Source: Fodinibius sp050117475
GTDB lineage: Bacteria > Bacteroidota > Rhodothermia > Balneolales > Balneolaceae
Direction of reading: 5' to 3'
Assembly: GCA_050117475.1 (NCBI GenBank)
Contig: JASFMR010000002.1
Span: 15,537-79,536, forward strand
Length of the DNA: 64,000 bases
Position 1 is the stretch's first letter, and each line of letters starts with the position of its first letter. Under the pieces are notes generated by a model. That model made no database searches and was not told the origin of the DNA. It saw nothing but the letters and a program-made list of their open reading frames with translations. A program made the position numbers and the translations under genes. Positions 54,998-63,291 of the stretch are shown here, in pieces.

Positions 54998-55651
54998 TTA
55001 TAACTTGTAAGGATCGGTCGGTATTGCTTTAGCTTCTTCTACCAGTCCCTTATAGACGACTGCGGTAGCCATTGTCGTCAGGGGGTAGGTCAATATGACA
55101 CCAATTCCCATCAGTAATACACCCACAGCATTAAGAATAACTACCGCGATTCCAAACAATAAGAGTTCCAGGGTGAGATCTTGTGACAAAAAATAACTCT
55201 TTCGTAGGGCTTCGAAAGAGGAATCGCCTTGTTCAATGATGAAGTAAGGATAAAACTGGAATCGGATAGCAATAAAAATGCCGGGAACCACCAAAAGAAA
55301 GAGGCCAATGACGACGGAAATGTTATAGAGCAAACTGGCCACAAAAAAACTAAGGAAAGAACGGAAGTTGTTAAACATATCTGCTACCTCTACATAGGCA
55401 TCCTGAACGAGTAACAGCATAACCTTGGTAAATCCCAGGCTCAGGAAGAGTTGTACAAACATGAGAATGAAACTCAAAATTTCCGATTTTTGGGTGGGGG
55501 TTTCCGGAGCACGTAAAATGAAATATACCTGTGGAACGAAAGCCAATACATACAAAGTGACCATTGCTCCAATTACAAACGAAGCATACTTCTTGTATTG
55601 TTTGAAACAAAATTTAAAAAGCTGAACCAGGTCTATCGTACGTTGCTGCAT
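54998..55651 (-). CDS. DUF975-like integral membrane protein
   Basis: A 217-aa protein with about five or six membrane helices, without catalytic residues that I can recognise. The layout (a cytoplasmic N-terminus, long helices with Phe and Leu, a conserved PGIFIAIRFQFYPYFIIE block, then more helices) resembles the DUF975 and glycerophosphodiester-phosphodiesterase membrane-domain groups. It sits upstream of the WG-repeat gene and is divergent from uvrA. Confidence 0.6.
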   Translation of the reverse strand: MQQRTIDLVQLFKFCFKQYKKYASFVIGAMVTLYVLAFVPQVYFILRAPETPTQKSEILSFILMFVQLFLSLGFTKVMLLLVQDAYVEVADMFNNFRSFLSFFVASLLYNISVVIGLFLLVVPGIFIAIRFQFYPYFIIEQGDSSFEALRKSYFLSQDLTLELLLFGIAVVILNAVGVLLMGIGVILTYPLTTMATAVVYKGLVEEAKAIPTDPYKL

Positions 55652-55787
55652 ACAGAATGAATTAAAGCAGATGACTTTCAGTTATAGGCAGTGTTTGATA
55701 TAGAAATCATTTATGAATTAGGGCTACAAAAGATACGATTTATCCATATCTTTAAAAGTTTAATCGAACTAAAATTTAGTACGACCT

Positions 55788-58634
55788 TTGCGAGAAAATA
55801 TAGTTATCCGCGGTGCACGCGAACACAATCTAAAAAATCTGGACGTTGACATACCCCGTGAGCAGTTGGTAGTACTTACCGGGATTTCCGGTTCTGGTAA
55901 GTCTTCACTGGCATTTGATACCATATATGCCGAGGGCCAGCGGCGTTTTTTGGAGTCCCTTTCGGCCTATGCCCGCCAGTTTTTAGGGATGATGGAGCGA
56001 CCCGAAGTAGATTTTATCGATGGTTTATCTCCGGTAATTTCTATTGATCAGAAGACCACGAATCGAAATCCCCGGTCAACGGTAGGCACGGTAACCGAAA
56101 TTTATGATTTCCTGCGGCTGCTTTTCGCCCGTATCGGAATTCCTTACTCATGGAAGACCGGCAACAAAATGGAAAAACAGACGGCGGACCAGGTTGTTTC
56201 GACCATCATGAAAATGGCCGAAGGTACCAAGGCTTATTGTCTTGCGCCGGTTGTTCGCGGCCGCAAAGGACATTACCGGGAGCTGTTTGAGCAGACCATG
56301 AAACAGGGTTTTGTGCAGGTACGCGTCGATGGGGAGTTGATGGATCTCGAAGAGGATATGAAAGTAGATCGCTATAAAACGCATAATATCGAGGTTGTCA
56401 TAGATCGTTTTGTAGTGAACGAAAAAAGTGAAAAACGAATTGCCGAGAGCGTGCGCCTGGCCCTGGAAATGGCCGAAGGAAATGTGATTTTATCCGTTCC
56501 GAAGAAAGACGGTGAATTTGAGGATCATCTCTATTCCCAGAACCTGTTTGATCCTGAAAGTGGCCTGGCATATGAAGATCCGGCCCCGAATATCTTTTCT
56601 TTTAATTCACCCTACGGTGCCTGTTCCAAGTGTGACGGCTTAGGTTACACGTATGACGTCGATCGTAACCTGGTCATCCCGAATGGGCAACAGAGTATCG
56701 AAGATGGGGCTATTCGCTTCCTTGGTGAACCGAGGGATATCTTCGTCTTTAAACAACTTCGGGCCGTATTAAAAACCCTAGGCCTGGATTTTGAAACCCC
56801 AATCAAAGAATTCTCGGAAGAGGCAATGAACTTGTTATTTGAAGGGGGCGGGGATAAGAAGTACGATGTAAGTTATGATTTCCGTAAGGACAATGTTACC
56901 TACAAGCACTCCTTTAAAGGCCTGCGAAATATTATCCGAGAACAGTACAAAGACAGCAAGTCCAGCAAGCAGCGCGATAAAGCAAAAGCTTATATGAGTA
57001 AGATATCCTGTCCAGAGTGCGGGGGTGGACGCTTAAATAAAGAGGCGTTATCGTACAGGATTGACGGTCATACTATTGATGAACTGGTAAACCTGGATAT
57101 TGCCAGCCTGAGAGATACCATTAACAATCTTCGCCTTAATGATAGGCAGCAAAAGATAGGCAGCCAGGTACTCAAAGAAATTAGGGATCGGGTGGATTTT
57201 CTGCTGAATGTGGGGCTCGATTACCTGACGTTGAACAGGGAAGCTCAAACGCTGAGCGGTGGGGAATCTCAGCGTATCCGCCTGGCTACACAAATAGGTA
57301 CCCAGCTTGTCGGGGTGCTGTATATATTGGATGAGCCCAGTATCGGCCTTCATCAGAGGGACAATATCAAACTGATTCGTTCGCTGGAGACCCTGCGGGA
57401 TTTGGGCAATAGCGTGATCGTAGTTGAACACGACCGGGAGACGATTGAACATGCCGATTATGTGCTTGATCTTGGTCCCGGCGCCGGGGAATTTGGAGGA
57501 GAAATTGTTACCCAGGGCAAGCCGAATGATTTGGATCCCGAATCCATGACGGCTAAGTTTTTGAAGGATGAAGAGACTGTTCCTTATCCCGAGGCCCGCC
57601 GTGAGGGCAATGATAAGAAGATACGTCTCGAAGGAGCTCGAGGACATAACCTGAAAAACCTGGATATTGACCTCCCTCTCGGCAAATTTATCTGTGTGAC
57701 GGGCGTAAGCGGCAGTGGAAAGAGTTCGCTGATTAACCAGACGCTGGAACCTATATTATCTACCGAGTTTTATAACTCAAAGTCGGTTCCACTGCCTTTC
57801 GATGAGGTGCATGGGATAGATAATCTGGACAAGATCATATCGGTTGACCAGAGCCCGATCGGGCGCACACCGAGATCTAATCCCGGTACGTATACCAAAG
57901 TTTTCGACCATATTCGTAAGCTTTTTTCGGAACTTCCGGAATCCAAAATACGCGGCTATGACCAGGGACGTTTTTCGTTTAACGTGAAAGGCGGACGCTG
58001 CGAAGCCTGCAACGGCGACGGGGTACGCAAGATTGAAATGAACTTCCTGCCCGATGTCTATGTGGATTGCGAGACTTGCAATGGCAAGCGTTATAACCGG
58101 GAGACATTGGAGATCTATTATAAAGGAAAAAATATTTCCGATGTACTGAATATGTCGGTTAAGGAGGCCCACGAATTTTTTGATTCTGTGCCGGCTATTA
58201 ACCGTATTCTTGGCACATTGGTTGACGTGGGCTTGGGTTACCTGCGGCTGGGCCAGCCGAGTACAACGCTTTCGGGCGGAGAAGCGCAGCGAATCAAACT
58301 GGCCCGTGAGCTGGCAAAAGTAGGTACCGGCGATACGCTTTATATTTTGGATGAGCCGACGACCGGGCTGCATTTTCAGGATGTGCGGTTACTTGTAGAT
58401 GTCGTTCAGCAACTTGTTGATAAAGGTAATACGGTCATCGTCATTGAGCACAACCTGGATCTCATCAAAGCAGCCGACTGGATTATTGACCTTGGTCCCG
58501 AAGGGGGCAATGGTGGTGGCCAGGTAATAGCGCAGGGAACCCCTGAGGAGGTGGCGCAAATGGATAACAGTTATACCGGCAAGTTTTTGAAGGAAGAGTT
58601 TGACCGTGAAAAAACTCAAAAAGTGACGGCTTGA
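55788..58634 (+). CDS. uvrA: Excinuclease ABC subunit A
   Basis: A 948-aa DNA-damage sensor of nucleotide excision repair. Two ABC ATPase halves each have a Walker A (GISGSGKSS near 35; GVSGSGKSS near 640) and a signature (LSGGESQRI; LSGGEAQRI). Zinc-binding CxxC pairs appear at CSKC/CPEC and CEAC/CETC. The start is a TTG at 55788, chosen because the conserved N-terminus (ENIVIRGAREHNLKN) begins immediately after it and no ATG is nearby. Confidence 0.97.
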   Translation: MRENIVIRGAREHNLKNLDVDIPREQLVVLTGISGSGKSSLAFDTIYAEGQRRFLESLSAYARQFLGMMERPEVDFIDGLSPVISIDQKTTNRNPRSTVGTVTEIYDFLRLLFARIGIPYSWKTGNKMEKQTADQVVSTIMKMAEGTKAYCLAPVVRGRKGHYRELFEQTMKQGFVQVRVDGELMDLEEDMKVDRYKTHNIEVVIDRFVVNEKSEKRIAESVRLALEMAEGNVILSVPKKDGEFEDHLYSQNLFDPESGLAYEDPAPNIFSFNSPYGACSKCDGLGYTYDVDRNLVIPNGQQSIEDGAIRFLGEPRDIFVFKQLRAVLKTLGLDFETPIKEFSEEAMNLLFEGGGDKKYDVSYDFRKDNVTYKHSFKGLRNIIREQYKDSKSSKQRDKAKAYMSKISCPECGGGRLNKEALSYRIDGHTIDELVNLDIASLRDTINNLRLNDRQQKIGSQVLKEIRDRVDFLLNVGLDYLTLNREAQTLSGGESQRIRLATQIGTQLVGVLYILDEPSIGLHQRDNIKLIRSLETLRDLGNSVIVVEHDRETIEHADYVLDLGPGAGEFGGEIVTQGKPNDLDPESMTAKFLKDEETVPYPEARREGNDKKIRLEGARGHNLKNLDIDLPLGKFICVTGVSGSGKSSLINQTLEPILSTEFYNSKSVPLPFDEVHGIDNLDKIISVDQSPIGRTPRSNPGTYTKVFDHIRKLFSELPESKIRGYDQGRFSFNVKGGRCEACNGDGVRKIEMNFLPDVYVDCETCNGKRYNRETLEIYYKGKNISDVLNMSVKEAHEFFDSVPAINRILGTLVDVGLGYLRLGQPSTTLSGGEAQRIKLARELAKVGTGDTLYILDEPTTGLHFQDVRLLVDVVQQLVDKGNTVIVIEHNLDLIKAADWIIDLGPEGGNGGGQVIAQGTPEEVAQMDNSYTGKFLKEEFDREKTQKVTA

Positions 58635-59120
58635 TGCTTTCAATTCTTGGCTTGTATTATTAATTATCGGAGCCTCCGAAAAAGGATCTCTCCAACGGGC
58701 ATTTTTTGTTGGATGGTATTTTTGGTGGTCAATCGATATATCCCTCGAGGAAAAATGAATTTCCAGGCTATTTTATCCAGAAGGGTAGGAATTATCCGGC
58801 ACATTTATGGCTACAGCCATTTAGCTAAAATTTAAATACTTAGATGTGTTTTTTCCGACAACGGTAATTTTGCAATGATGATTCACCAAATTTTACTTGA
58901 ATAATCTCTAAAATGAATCCTTACTGCACAATGAACCACAAAAAAGCCCAAAAGTTTTCAAAAGAAGTCCCGAACTTGTTTCAGGATCTCATGATTGAAA
59001 TAGCCAGGAGGAAAAAAATTTAAGGATTGGATATTATGCTTCATCCGCATTAAAATTTTCGTATTTTGGACCAATTAAATCATTACGGTTTTAATATCTA
59101 ATTACAACACGAAAAGTCGT
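58635..59120. other. 486-bp intergenic region after uvrA
   Basis: No convincing gene. A 62-codon open frame at 58647-58835 has no family or ribosome binding site. The only structure is the REP-like palindrome at 58968-58986. The region probably holds the promoter for the small membrane protein at 59121. Confidence 0.5.
58968..58986. repeat. REP-like palindrome, copy 4
   Basis: TCCCGAA-CTTGT-TTCAGGA, a 7-bp stem with one mismatch, in the gap after uvrA. The core GAACTTGTTTCAG is the same as in copy 1 at 9954. Confidence 0.4.
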
Positions 59121-59327
59121 ATGAAATTCTTTTTCAAGTGTCTTGCGGTATTTTTATTCTTAAATGTTTTTTTCATACTCCTGAACCAGTTTGTATTACG
59201 CTTTGATGTTGCGTTTAGCGGTATTCTTCTGTTTAGCGGAGTCCTCAGTATAGGATTGACTATTATATTTGGGTGGATAGATGACGTGTTGATTCACAAG
59301 CGACAGCCTGAATTGGAGAAGAATTAG
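59121..59327 (+). CDS. Small two-helix membrane protein, unknown
   Basis: A 68-aa protein with hydrophobic segments at about 5-25 and 33-55 and a charged tail (HKRQPELEKN). The ATG and coding look plausible, but there is no family assignment. Located between uvrA and the secD region on the same strand. Confidence 0.55.
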   Translation: MKFFFKCLAVFLFLNVFFILLNQFVLRFDVAFSGILLFSGVLSIGLTIIFGWIDDVLIHKRQPELEKN

Positions 59328-59433
59328 AAAACGGAAGTCTCTTTCTTTTTTGGGTACAGATCTTGATCAATTCATTAGTACTCGATAGAAAACGTTTGTC
59401 CCACTCTTACTTTCTCCCTATTTTCTGCCTCGG

Positions 59434-59979
59434 ATGAACAGACTTCGTACACATATCGTACGCATCGTTGTATTGGTGCTTATCTGGACCGGATTCAGCC
59501 TATATATGGTTCAGTCGGCCAAAGCTGAGTACTCCTCGCATGCGTTTGCCCGGTGGTTTAGTACGATGATAGCTTCATCAAGGACTGCTGATTTGCAGGA
59601 ACAGCTGAAAGAGCTTCGCCAGTCCAACGATCATCTGGACAAGGTTCTTGAGGAAGCTTCCCGCATTGTTCGACGAAATAATGAAGAATTTAAGTTCCCT
59701 TTCTCCAAGCCATTTGCAGACCATCAGGTCTGTCAATTACTACTTTTCGAATGGAACCAGCACCAGACGGAAAATACGATGGCCAGCCTTCCGGTACAGC
59801 AAACGGTCAAATCCCTGTTGCCGGTTAAAGTAGATAAATCGAGGAGTTTGGGAACAGCCTTATCTATAGTGAAGGCTCCACAAGTTGTTTATCAGACCAA
59901 AACATCGAATTTCCTCTGTTTTGATTTCTTTAATTCACTTGAGCCTATGTGCAGCGGGATTGCCATCGGAGCCCCTTAA
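59434..59979 (+). CDS. Exported or anchored hypothetical protein upstream of secD
   Basis: A 181-aa protein with an N-terminal hydrophobic segment (about 8-30) ending near KAEYSS, a predicted coiled coil (about 50-85, LQEQLKELRQSNDHLDKVLEEASRI is the clearest part) and a C-terminal half with three Cys. No family recognised. It precedes secD by 83 nt on the same strand. The length and base use look genuine; a role near the Sec machinery is inference only. Confidence 0.55.
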   Translation: MNRLRTHIVRIVVLVLIWTGFSLYMVQSAKAEYSSHAFARWFSTMIASSRTADLQEQLKELRQSNDHLDKVLEEASRIVRRNNEEFKFPFSKPFADHQVCQLLLFEWNQHQTENTMASLPVQQTVKSLLPVKVDKSRSLGTALSIVKAPQVVYQTKTSNFLCFDFFNSLEPMCSGIAIGAP

Positions 59980-60062
59980 TTACTTTTCCTACTTATACTG
60001 CGCTTTATTGAATAAGCATACAACTAAAGAAACTCAATTTAAATTTTTTAACACGATTTATT

Positions 60063-61883
60063 ATGAAAGGTAATGGAACTAAAATAGGATTTATTGTCGC
60101 CTTTCTGGCAATATCGATTTACTATTTATGGCCTACTGTGGCTAATATGTTAGAAAAAAACTACATAAATGGTTTGCCCCAGGCTGAACAGGTCCAATAT
60201 AGAGAAGATAATGCACAACGATTACAGAATTTGCGAAGAGAATCGCTTTCACTGGGACTCGATTTGCAGGGCGGTATGCACGTAACACTTGAAGTCGGAA
60301 CAGCCCAGCTTCTCAGAGAGCTGGCCGGCAAAAATGCCGATTCCGTACTAACCAATGTTATTAAAATTGGCCAGGAACAAGCATTGAAGAATGGAACCGA
60401 TTTTATTGACGAAATGGTCCAGGCTTTTGAGCAAAAGTATCCTGACGGGCATCTTAGTCGTTATTATCGATCGGATGCCGAAAATATAACCCGTCGTTCC
60501 AGCAATGAGGACATAAAGGGTTACCTGAAAAAGCAACGTGATTCTGCAGTAGATCGGGCCAGGGAGATTATCCGGACTCGTGTTGACCGCTACGGTGTAA
60601 CAGAGCCCGCAATTCTGAAGCAGGGTAATAACCGCATTGTAGTTGAATTGCCCGGCGTGGCTAATAAGGAACGTATCCGCCATCTTTTGAAAGGCACGGC
60701 ACGCCTTGAATTTCGTCTCGTTGCCCAGCAGGACGAAATAAGTACGGCAAAGCAACGGATTGTAAGTTATTATAATCAGCATGCCTCTTCGGATACGACA
60801 GATAGCGTGCAGCAAGCCTCACAGCAGAATCCACTGCTGCAGGTTCTGAATCCGAGGGGACGAAATCCTTACACCCTGGGGTATGCTGCCGGACGTGATA
60901 CAGCTGAAGTCAACGATCTTTTAAACACTCCGGAAGTCAAAAAACTGATGCCGCGCAATGTAGTTTTTATGTGGGGAGCCACTCCTTTTCAACATACACA
61001 GCAGGGGCAGGATCTGTTTGAACTTATTGGCGTACGGTCGGAGGTTGAATTGACGGGAGATGTGATTGAAGAGGCCAGCGTCAACTTTGACCGCAGTACA
61101 AACCAACCGCAGGTCTCCATGAACATGAATGCGGACGGGGCCCGGCGCTGGGCGCGGATTACCGGTGCCAATATAGGCAAGCCTATCGCGATCGTTTTGG
61201 ATGGTTATGTTTATTCCTATCCCAATGTACAGACGAAAATATCCAACGGTCGTTCATCTATTACGGGACTTGACAACGTGAATGAGGCCGAAGACCTCGT
61301 TAACATTTTACTTTCCGGTGCATTGCCGGCACCACTTAAAATTGTCGAAGAGCGGACTGTCGGCGCAACCCTGGGAGAAGCTTCCATCCAAGCCGGTTTT
61401 TACTCTACGCTTATTGGCTTGGTTATCGTGGCCATCTTTATGATCGTGTACTACCATTCCGGTGGCGCCATTGCCGATTTGGCCCTAATCCTTAACATGG
61501 TATTTATACTGGGAATTTTAGCTGCTTTCAAGGCCACACTTACGTTGCCGGGTATTGCTGGTATTGTGTTAACCATCGGTATGGCGGTCGACGCCAACGT
61601 TCTGATATTTGACAGGATCAGGGAAGAGGCCCGAACCGGGAAAACGTTGCGAGCCGCTATAGAAGGAGGGTATTCTAATGCAATGAGTGCTATTATGGAT
61701 GCCAACATTACCACGTTTTTTATCGGTATTATCCTCTACAGTTTTGGCGTAGGCCCGATTAAAGGATTTGCGGTAACACTAATGGCAGGCATCGTTTCTT
61801 CCCTGTTTAGTGCGATTGTCATTACCCGCGTTGTTGTTGATTACCTGACACGCGAAAAATCAGCCGAAGTAAGTTTTGGCTAA
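60063..61883 (+). CDS. secD: Protein translocase subunit SecD
   Basis: A 606-aa inner-membrane protein that uses the proton-motive force to pull exported proteins through SecYEG. TM1 lies at about 8-28; a large P1 periplasmic domain with LGLDLQGGMHVTLEV follows; five helices occupy about 430-600 with GMAVDANVLIFDRIREE and the GYSNAMSAIMDANITT block. In most Bacteroidetes secD and secF are fused; here they are separate genes 35 nt apart. Confidence 0.96.
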   Translation: MKGNGTKIGFIVAFLAISIYYLWPTVANMLEKNYINGLPQAEQVQYREDNAQRLQNLRRESLSLGLDLQGGMHVTLEVGTAQLLRELAGKNADSVLTNVIKIGQEQALKNGTDFIDEMVQAFEQKYPDGHLSRYYRSDAENITRRSSNEDIKGYLKKQRDSAVDRAREIIRTRVDRYGVTEPAILKQGNNRIVVELPGVANKERIRHLLKGTARLEFRLVAQQDEISTAKQRIVSYYNQHASSDTTDSVQQASQQNPLLQVLNPRGRNPYTLGYAAGRDTAEVNDLLNTPEVKKLMPRNVVFMWGATPFQHTQQGQDLFELIGVRSEVELTGDVIEEASVNFDRSTNQPQVSMNMNADGARRWARITGANIGKPIAIVLDGYVYSYPNVQTKISNGRSSITGLDNVNEAEDLVNILLSGALPAPLKIVEERTVGATLGEASIQAGFYSTLIGLVIVAIFMIVYYHSGGAIADLALILNMVFILGILAAFKATLTLPGIAGIVLTIGMAVDANVLIFDRIREEARTGKTLRAAIEGGYSNAMSAIMDANITTFFIGIILYSFGVGPIKGFAVTLMAGIVSSLFSAIVITRVVVDYLTREKSAEVSFG

Positions 61884-61918
61884 CCACAGAAATTCAATAT
61901 TAAAAAGGAATATCAGTT

Positions 61919-62836
61919 ATGAGATGGTTCGAAACACCTAATTTCAATTTTGTAAAGGTCCACAAAATAGCCTATTTGTTTTCAGGTATTTTGATTGCGG
62001 CTTCTGTCATAGGAATAGTAACCAAGGGTCTGCAGTACGGAATCGATTTTAAGGGCGGTAAAGAATTCGTCCTTGAATTTCAACAGCCTGTAGAAGTTTC
62101 AAATATCCGGAATGAACTTGCCGGTCCGCTGGGAAGTGCGCCTGTCGTTAAGAAGTTTGGTTCAGATCGCGATATCCTCATTCGCACCGACAACCAAGGC
62201 GACATTACCGAAGTCCAAAAGACAATCATGAGCAGCATGAGTCAGCTTTATGCCCAAAATGAGGCCAGTGTCATCAAAACCGATATCGTTGGCCCTCGTT
62301 TTGCGGAAGATCTCAAGGAAGCAGCGTTTAATGCAATCATATTTTCGCTGATAGCAATCTTTCTATATATCCTGTTTCGATTTAAAGATTGGGCATTTTC
62401 AGCTGGAGCGGTAGCAGCTTTATTTCACGACGTGCTGATCGTACTGGGAATATTCACAATATTTTCAAATATTCTTCCCTTTAACTTGCAGATTGATGAG
62501 GCCATTGTAGCGGCTTTTCTAACCATTGTAGGTTATTCGATTAACGACACGGTGGTGGTCTTTGACCGCATTCGTGAAAACAGTTTGCTTTTTAAGACGA
62601 TGGAAGAGAAAGAAATGATAAACAAGAGTCTTAACGACACTCTGAGTCGTACCGTTATTACTTCGCTGACTACCTTGTTTACGGTAACCGTGTTATTTAT
62701 CTTTGGCGGAGAGGTCTTGAAAGGGTTCTCATTTGCTTTGATGCTAGGTATCATCGTTGGTACGTATAGCTCTTTGTTTATTGCCAGTCCGTTGGCTATG
62801 GATCTCAGAAGAAGTCGCGAAAAACAGAAAGCTTAA
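61919..62836 (+). CDS. secF: Protein translocase subunit SecF
   Basis: A 305-aa partner of SecD with six helices. Family motifs: GIDFKGGKEFVLEF near 42, VGYSINDTVVVFDRIREN near 205 and NDTLSRTVITSLTT. It starts 35 nt after secD with its own purine-rich ribosome binding site and is followed 38 nt later by a STAS gene, so all three may be cotranscribed. Confidence 0.96.
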   Translation: MRWFETPNFNFVKVHKIAYLFSGILIAASVIGIVTKGLQYGIDFKGGKEFVLEFQQPVEVSNIRNELAGPLGSAPVVKKFGSDRDILIRTDNQGDITEVQKTIMSSMSQLYAQNEASVIKTDIVGPRFAEDLKEAAFNAIIFSLIAIFLYILFRFKDWAFSAGAVAALFHDVLIVLGIFTIFSNILPFNLQIDEAIVAAFLTIVGYSINDTVVVFDRIRENSLLFKTMEEKEMINKSLNDTLSRTVITSLTTLFTVTVLFIFGGEVLKGFSFALMLGIIVGTYSSLFIASPLAMDLRRSREKQKA

Positions 62837-62874
62837 TTATAACTCCGAATTATTAACCAGCAGGGGATCATAAG

Positions 62875-63225
62875 ATGAATTTTAATGTAACCGAGCGCTA
62901 TAACTGTGTAGTCATTGAGTTTAAAGGGAATGTGATGGGTGGACCTGATGCCGTTAAACTTAATGAAAAACTGCATGAGCTTATTGAAGATGAAAAAACA
63001 AACGTCATTGCTGACCTAAGCAAGGTAAAGTTTATGAATTCTTCAGGCTTGGGGATGTTGATCGGCGGTTTGACCACTATGCGAAAAGCCGGCGGTGATC
63101 TTCGCATTGCAAATGCAACCGACAAAATTGAGAGCCTGTTGGTTATTACAAAGCTTATTACAGTATTCAAACATTATAAAACTCTTGACAAAGCTGTCGA
63201 ATCGTTCTCCGATTCTGAAGAGTAA
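62875..63225 (+). CDS. STAS-domain anti-sigma-factor antagonist
   Basis: A 116-aa STAS protein of the SpoIIAA/RsbV type. The phosphorylation loop is MNSSGLGML, with Ser57 the likely site. When unphosphorylated it should bind an anti-sigma kinase and free a sigma factor. No kinase is encoded nearby; a SpoIIE-type phosphatase lies at 4713. Ribosome binding site AGCAGGGGAT. It follows secF and is closed by a terminator. Confidence 0.9.
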   Translation: MNFNVTERYNCVVIEFKGNVMGGPDAVKLNEKLHELIEDEKTNVIADLSKVKFMNSSGLGMLIGGLTTMRKAGGDLRIANATDKIESLLVITKLITVFKHYKTLDKAVESFSDSEE

Positions 63226-63249
63226 CTTAATGTAAATTTGAAAGTCTGG

Positions 63250-63278
63250 AGGGGTGTCTTGTTTCACCCCTTTTTTTA
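63250..63278 (+). terminator. Terminator after the STAS gene
   Basis: AGGGGTG 63250-63256 pairs with CACCCCT 63265-63271 around TCTTGTTT, followed by a run of T. It separates the STAS gene from purA. Confidence 0.85.
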
Positions 63279-63291
63279 TTCTAAGATAACT

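Noticed and set aside
57048..57647. 199-codon open frame antisense to uvrA
   Set aside because: Lies across the UvrA ABC signature and Walker regions; no independent support.
58647..58835. 62-codon open frame after uvrA
   Set aside because: No ATG near a ribosome binding site, no family, composition not gene-like.
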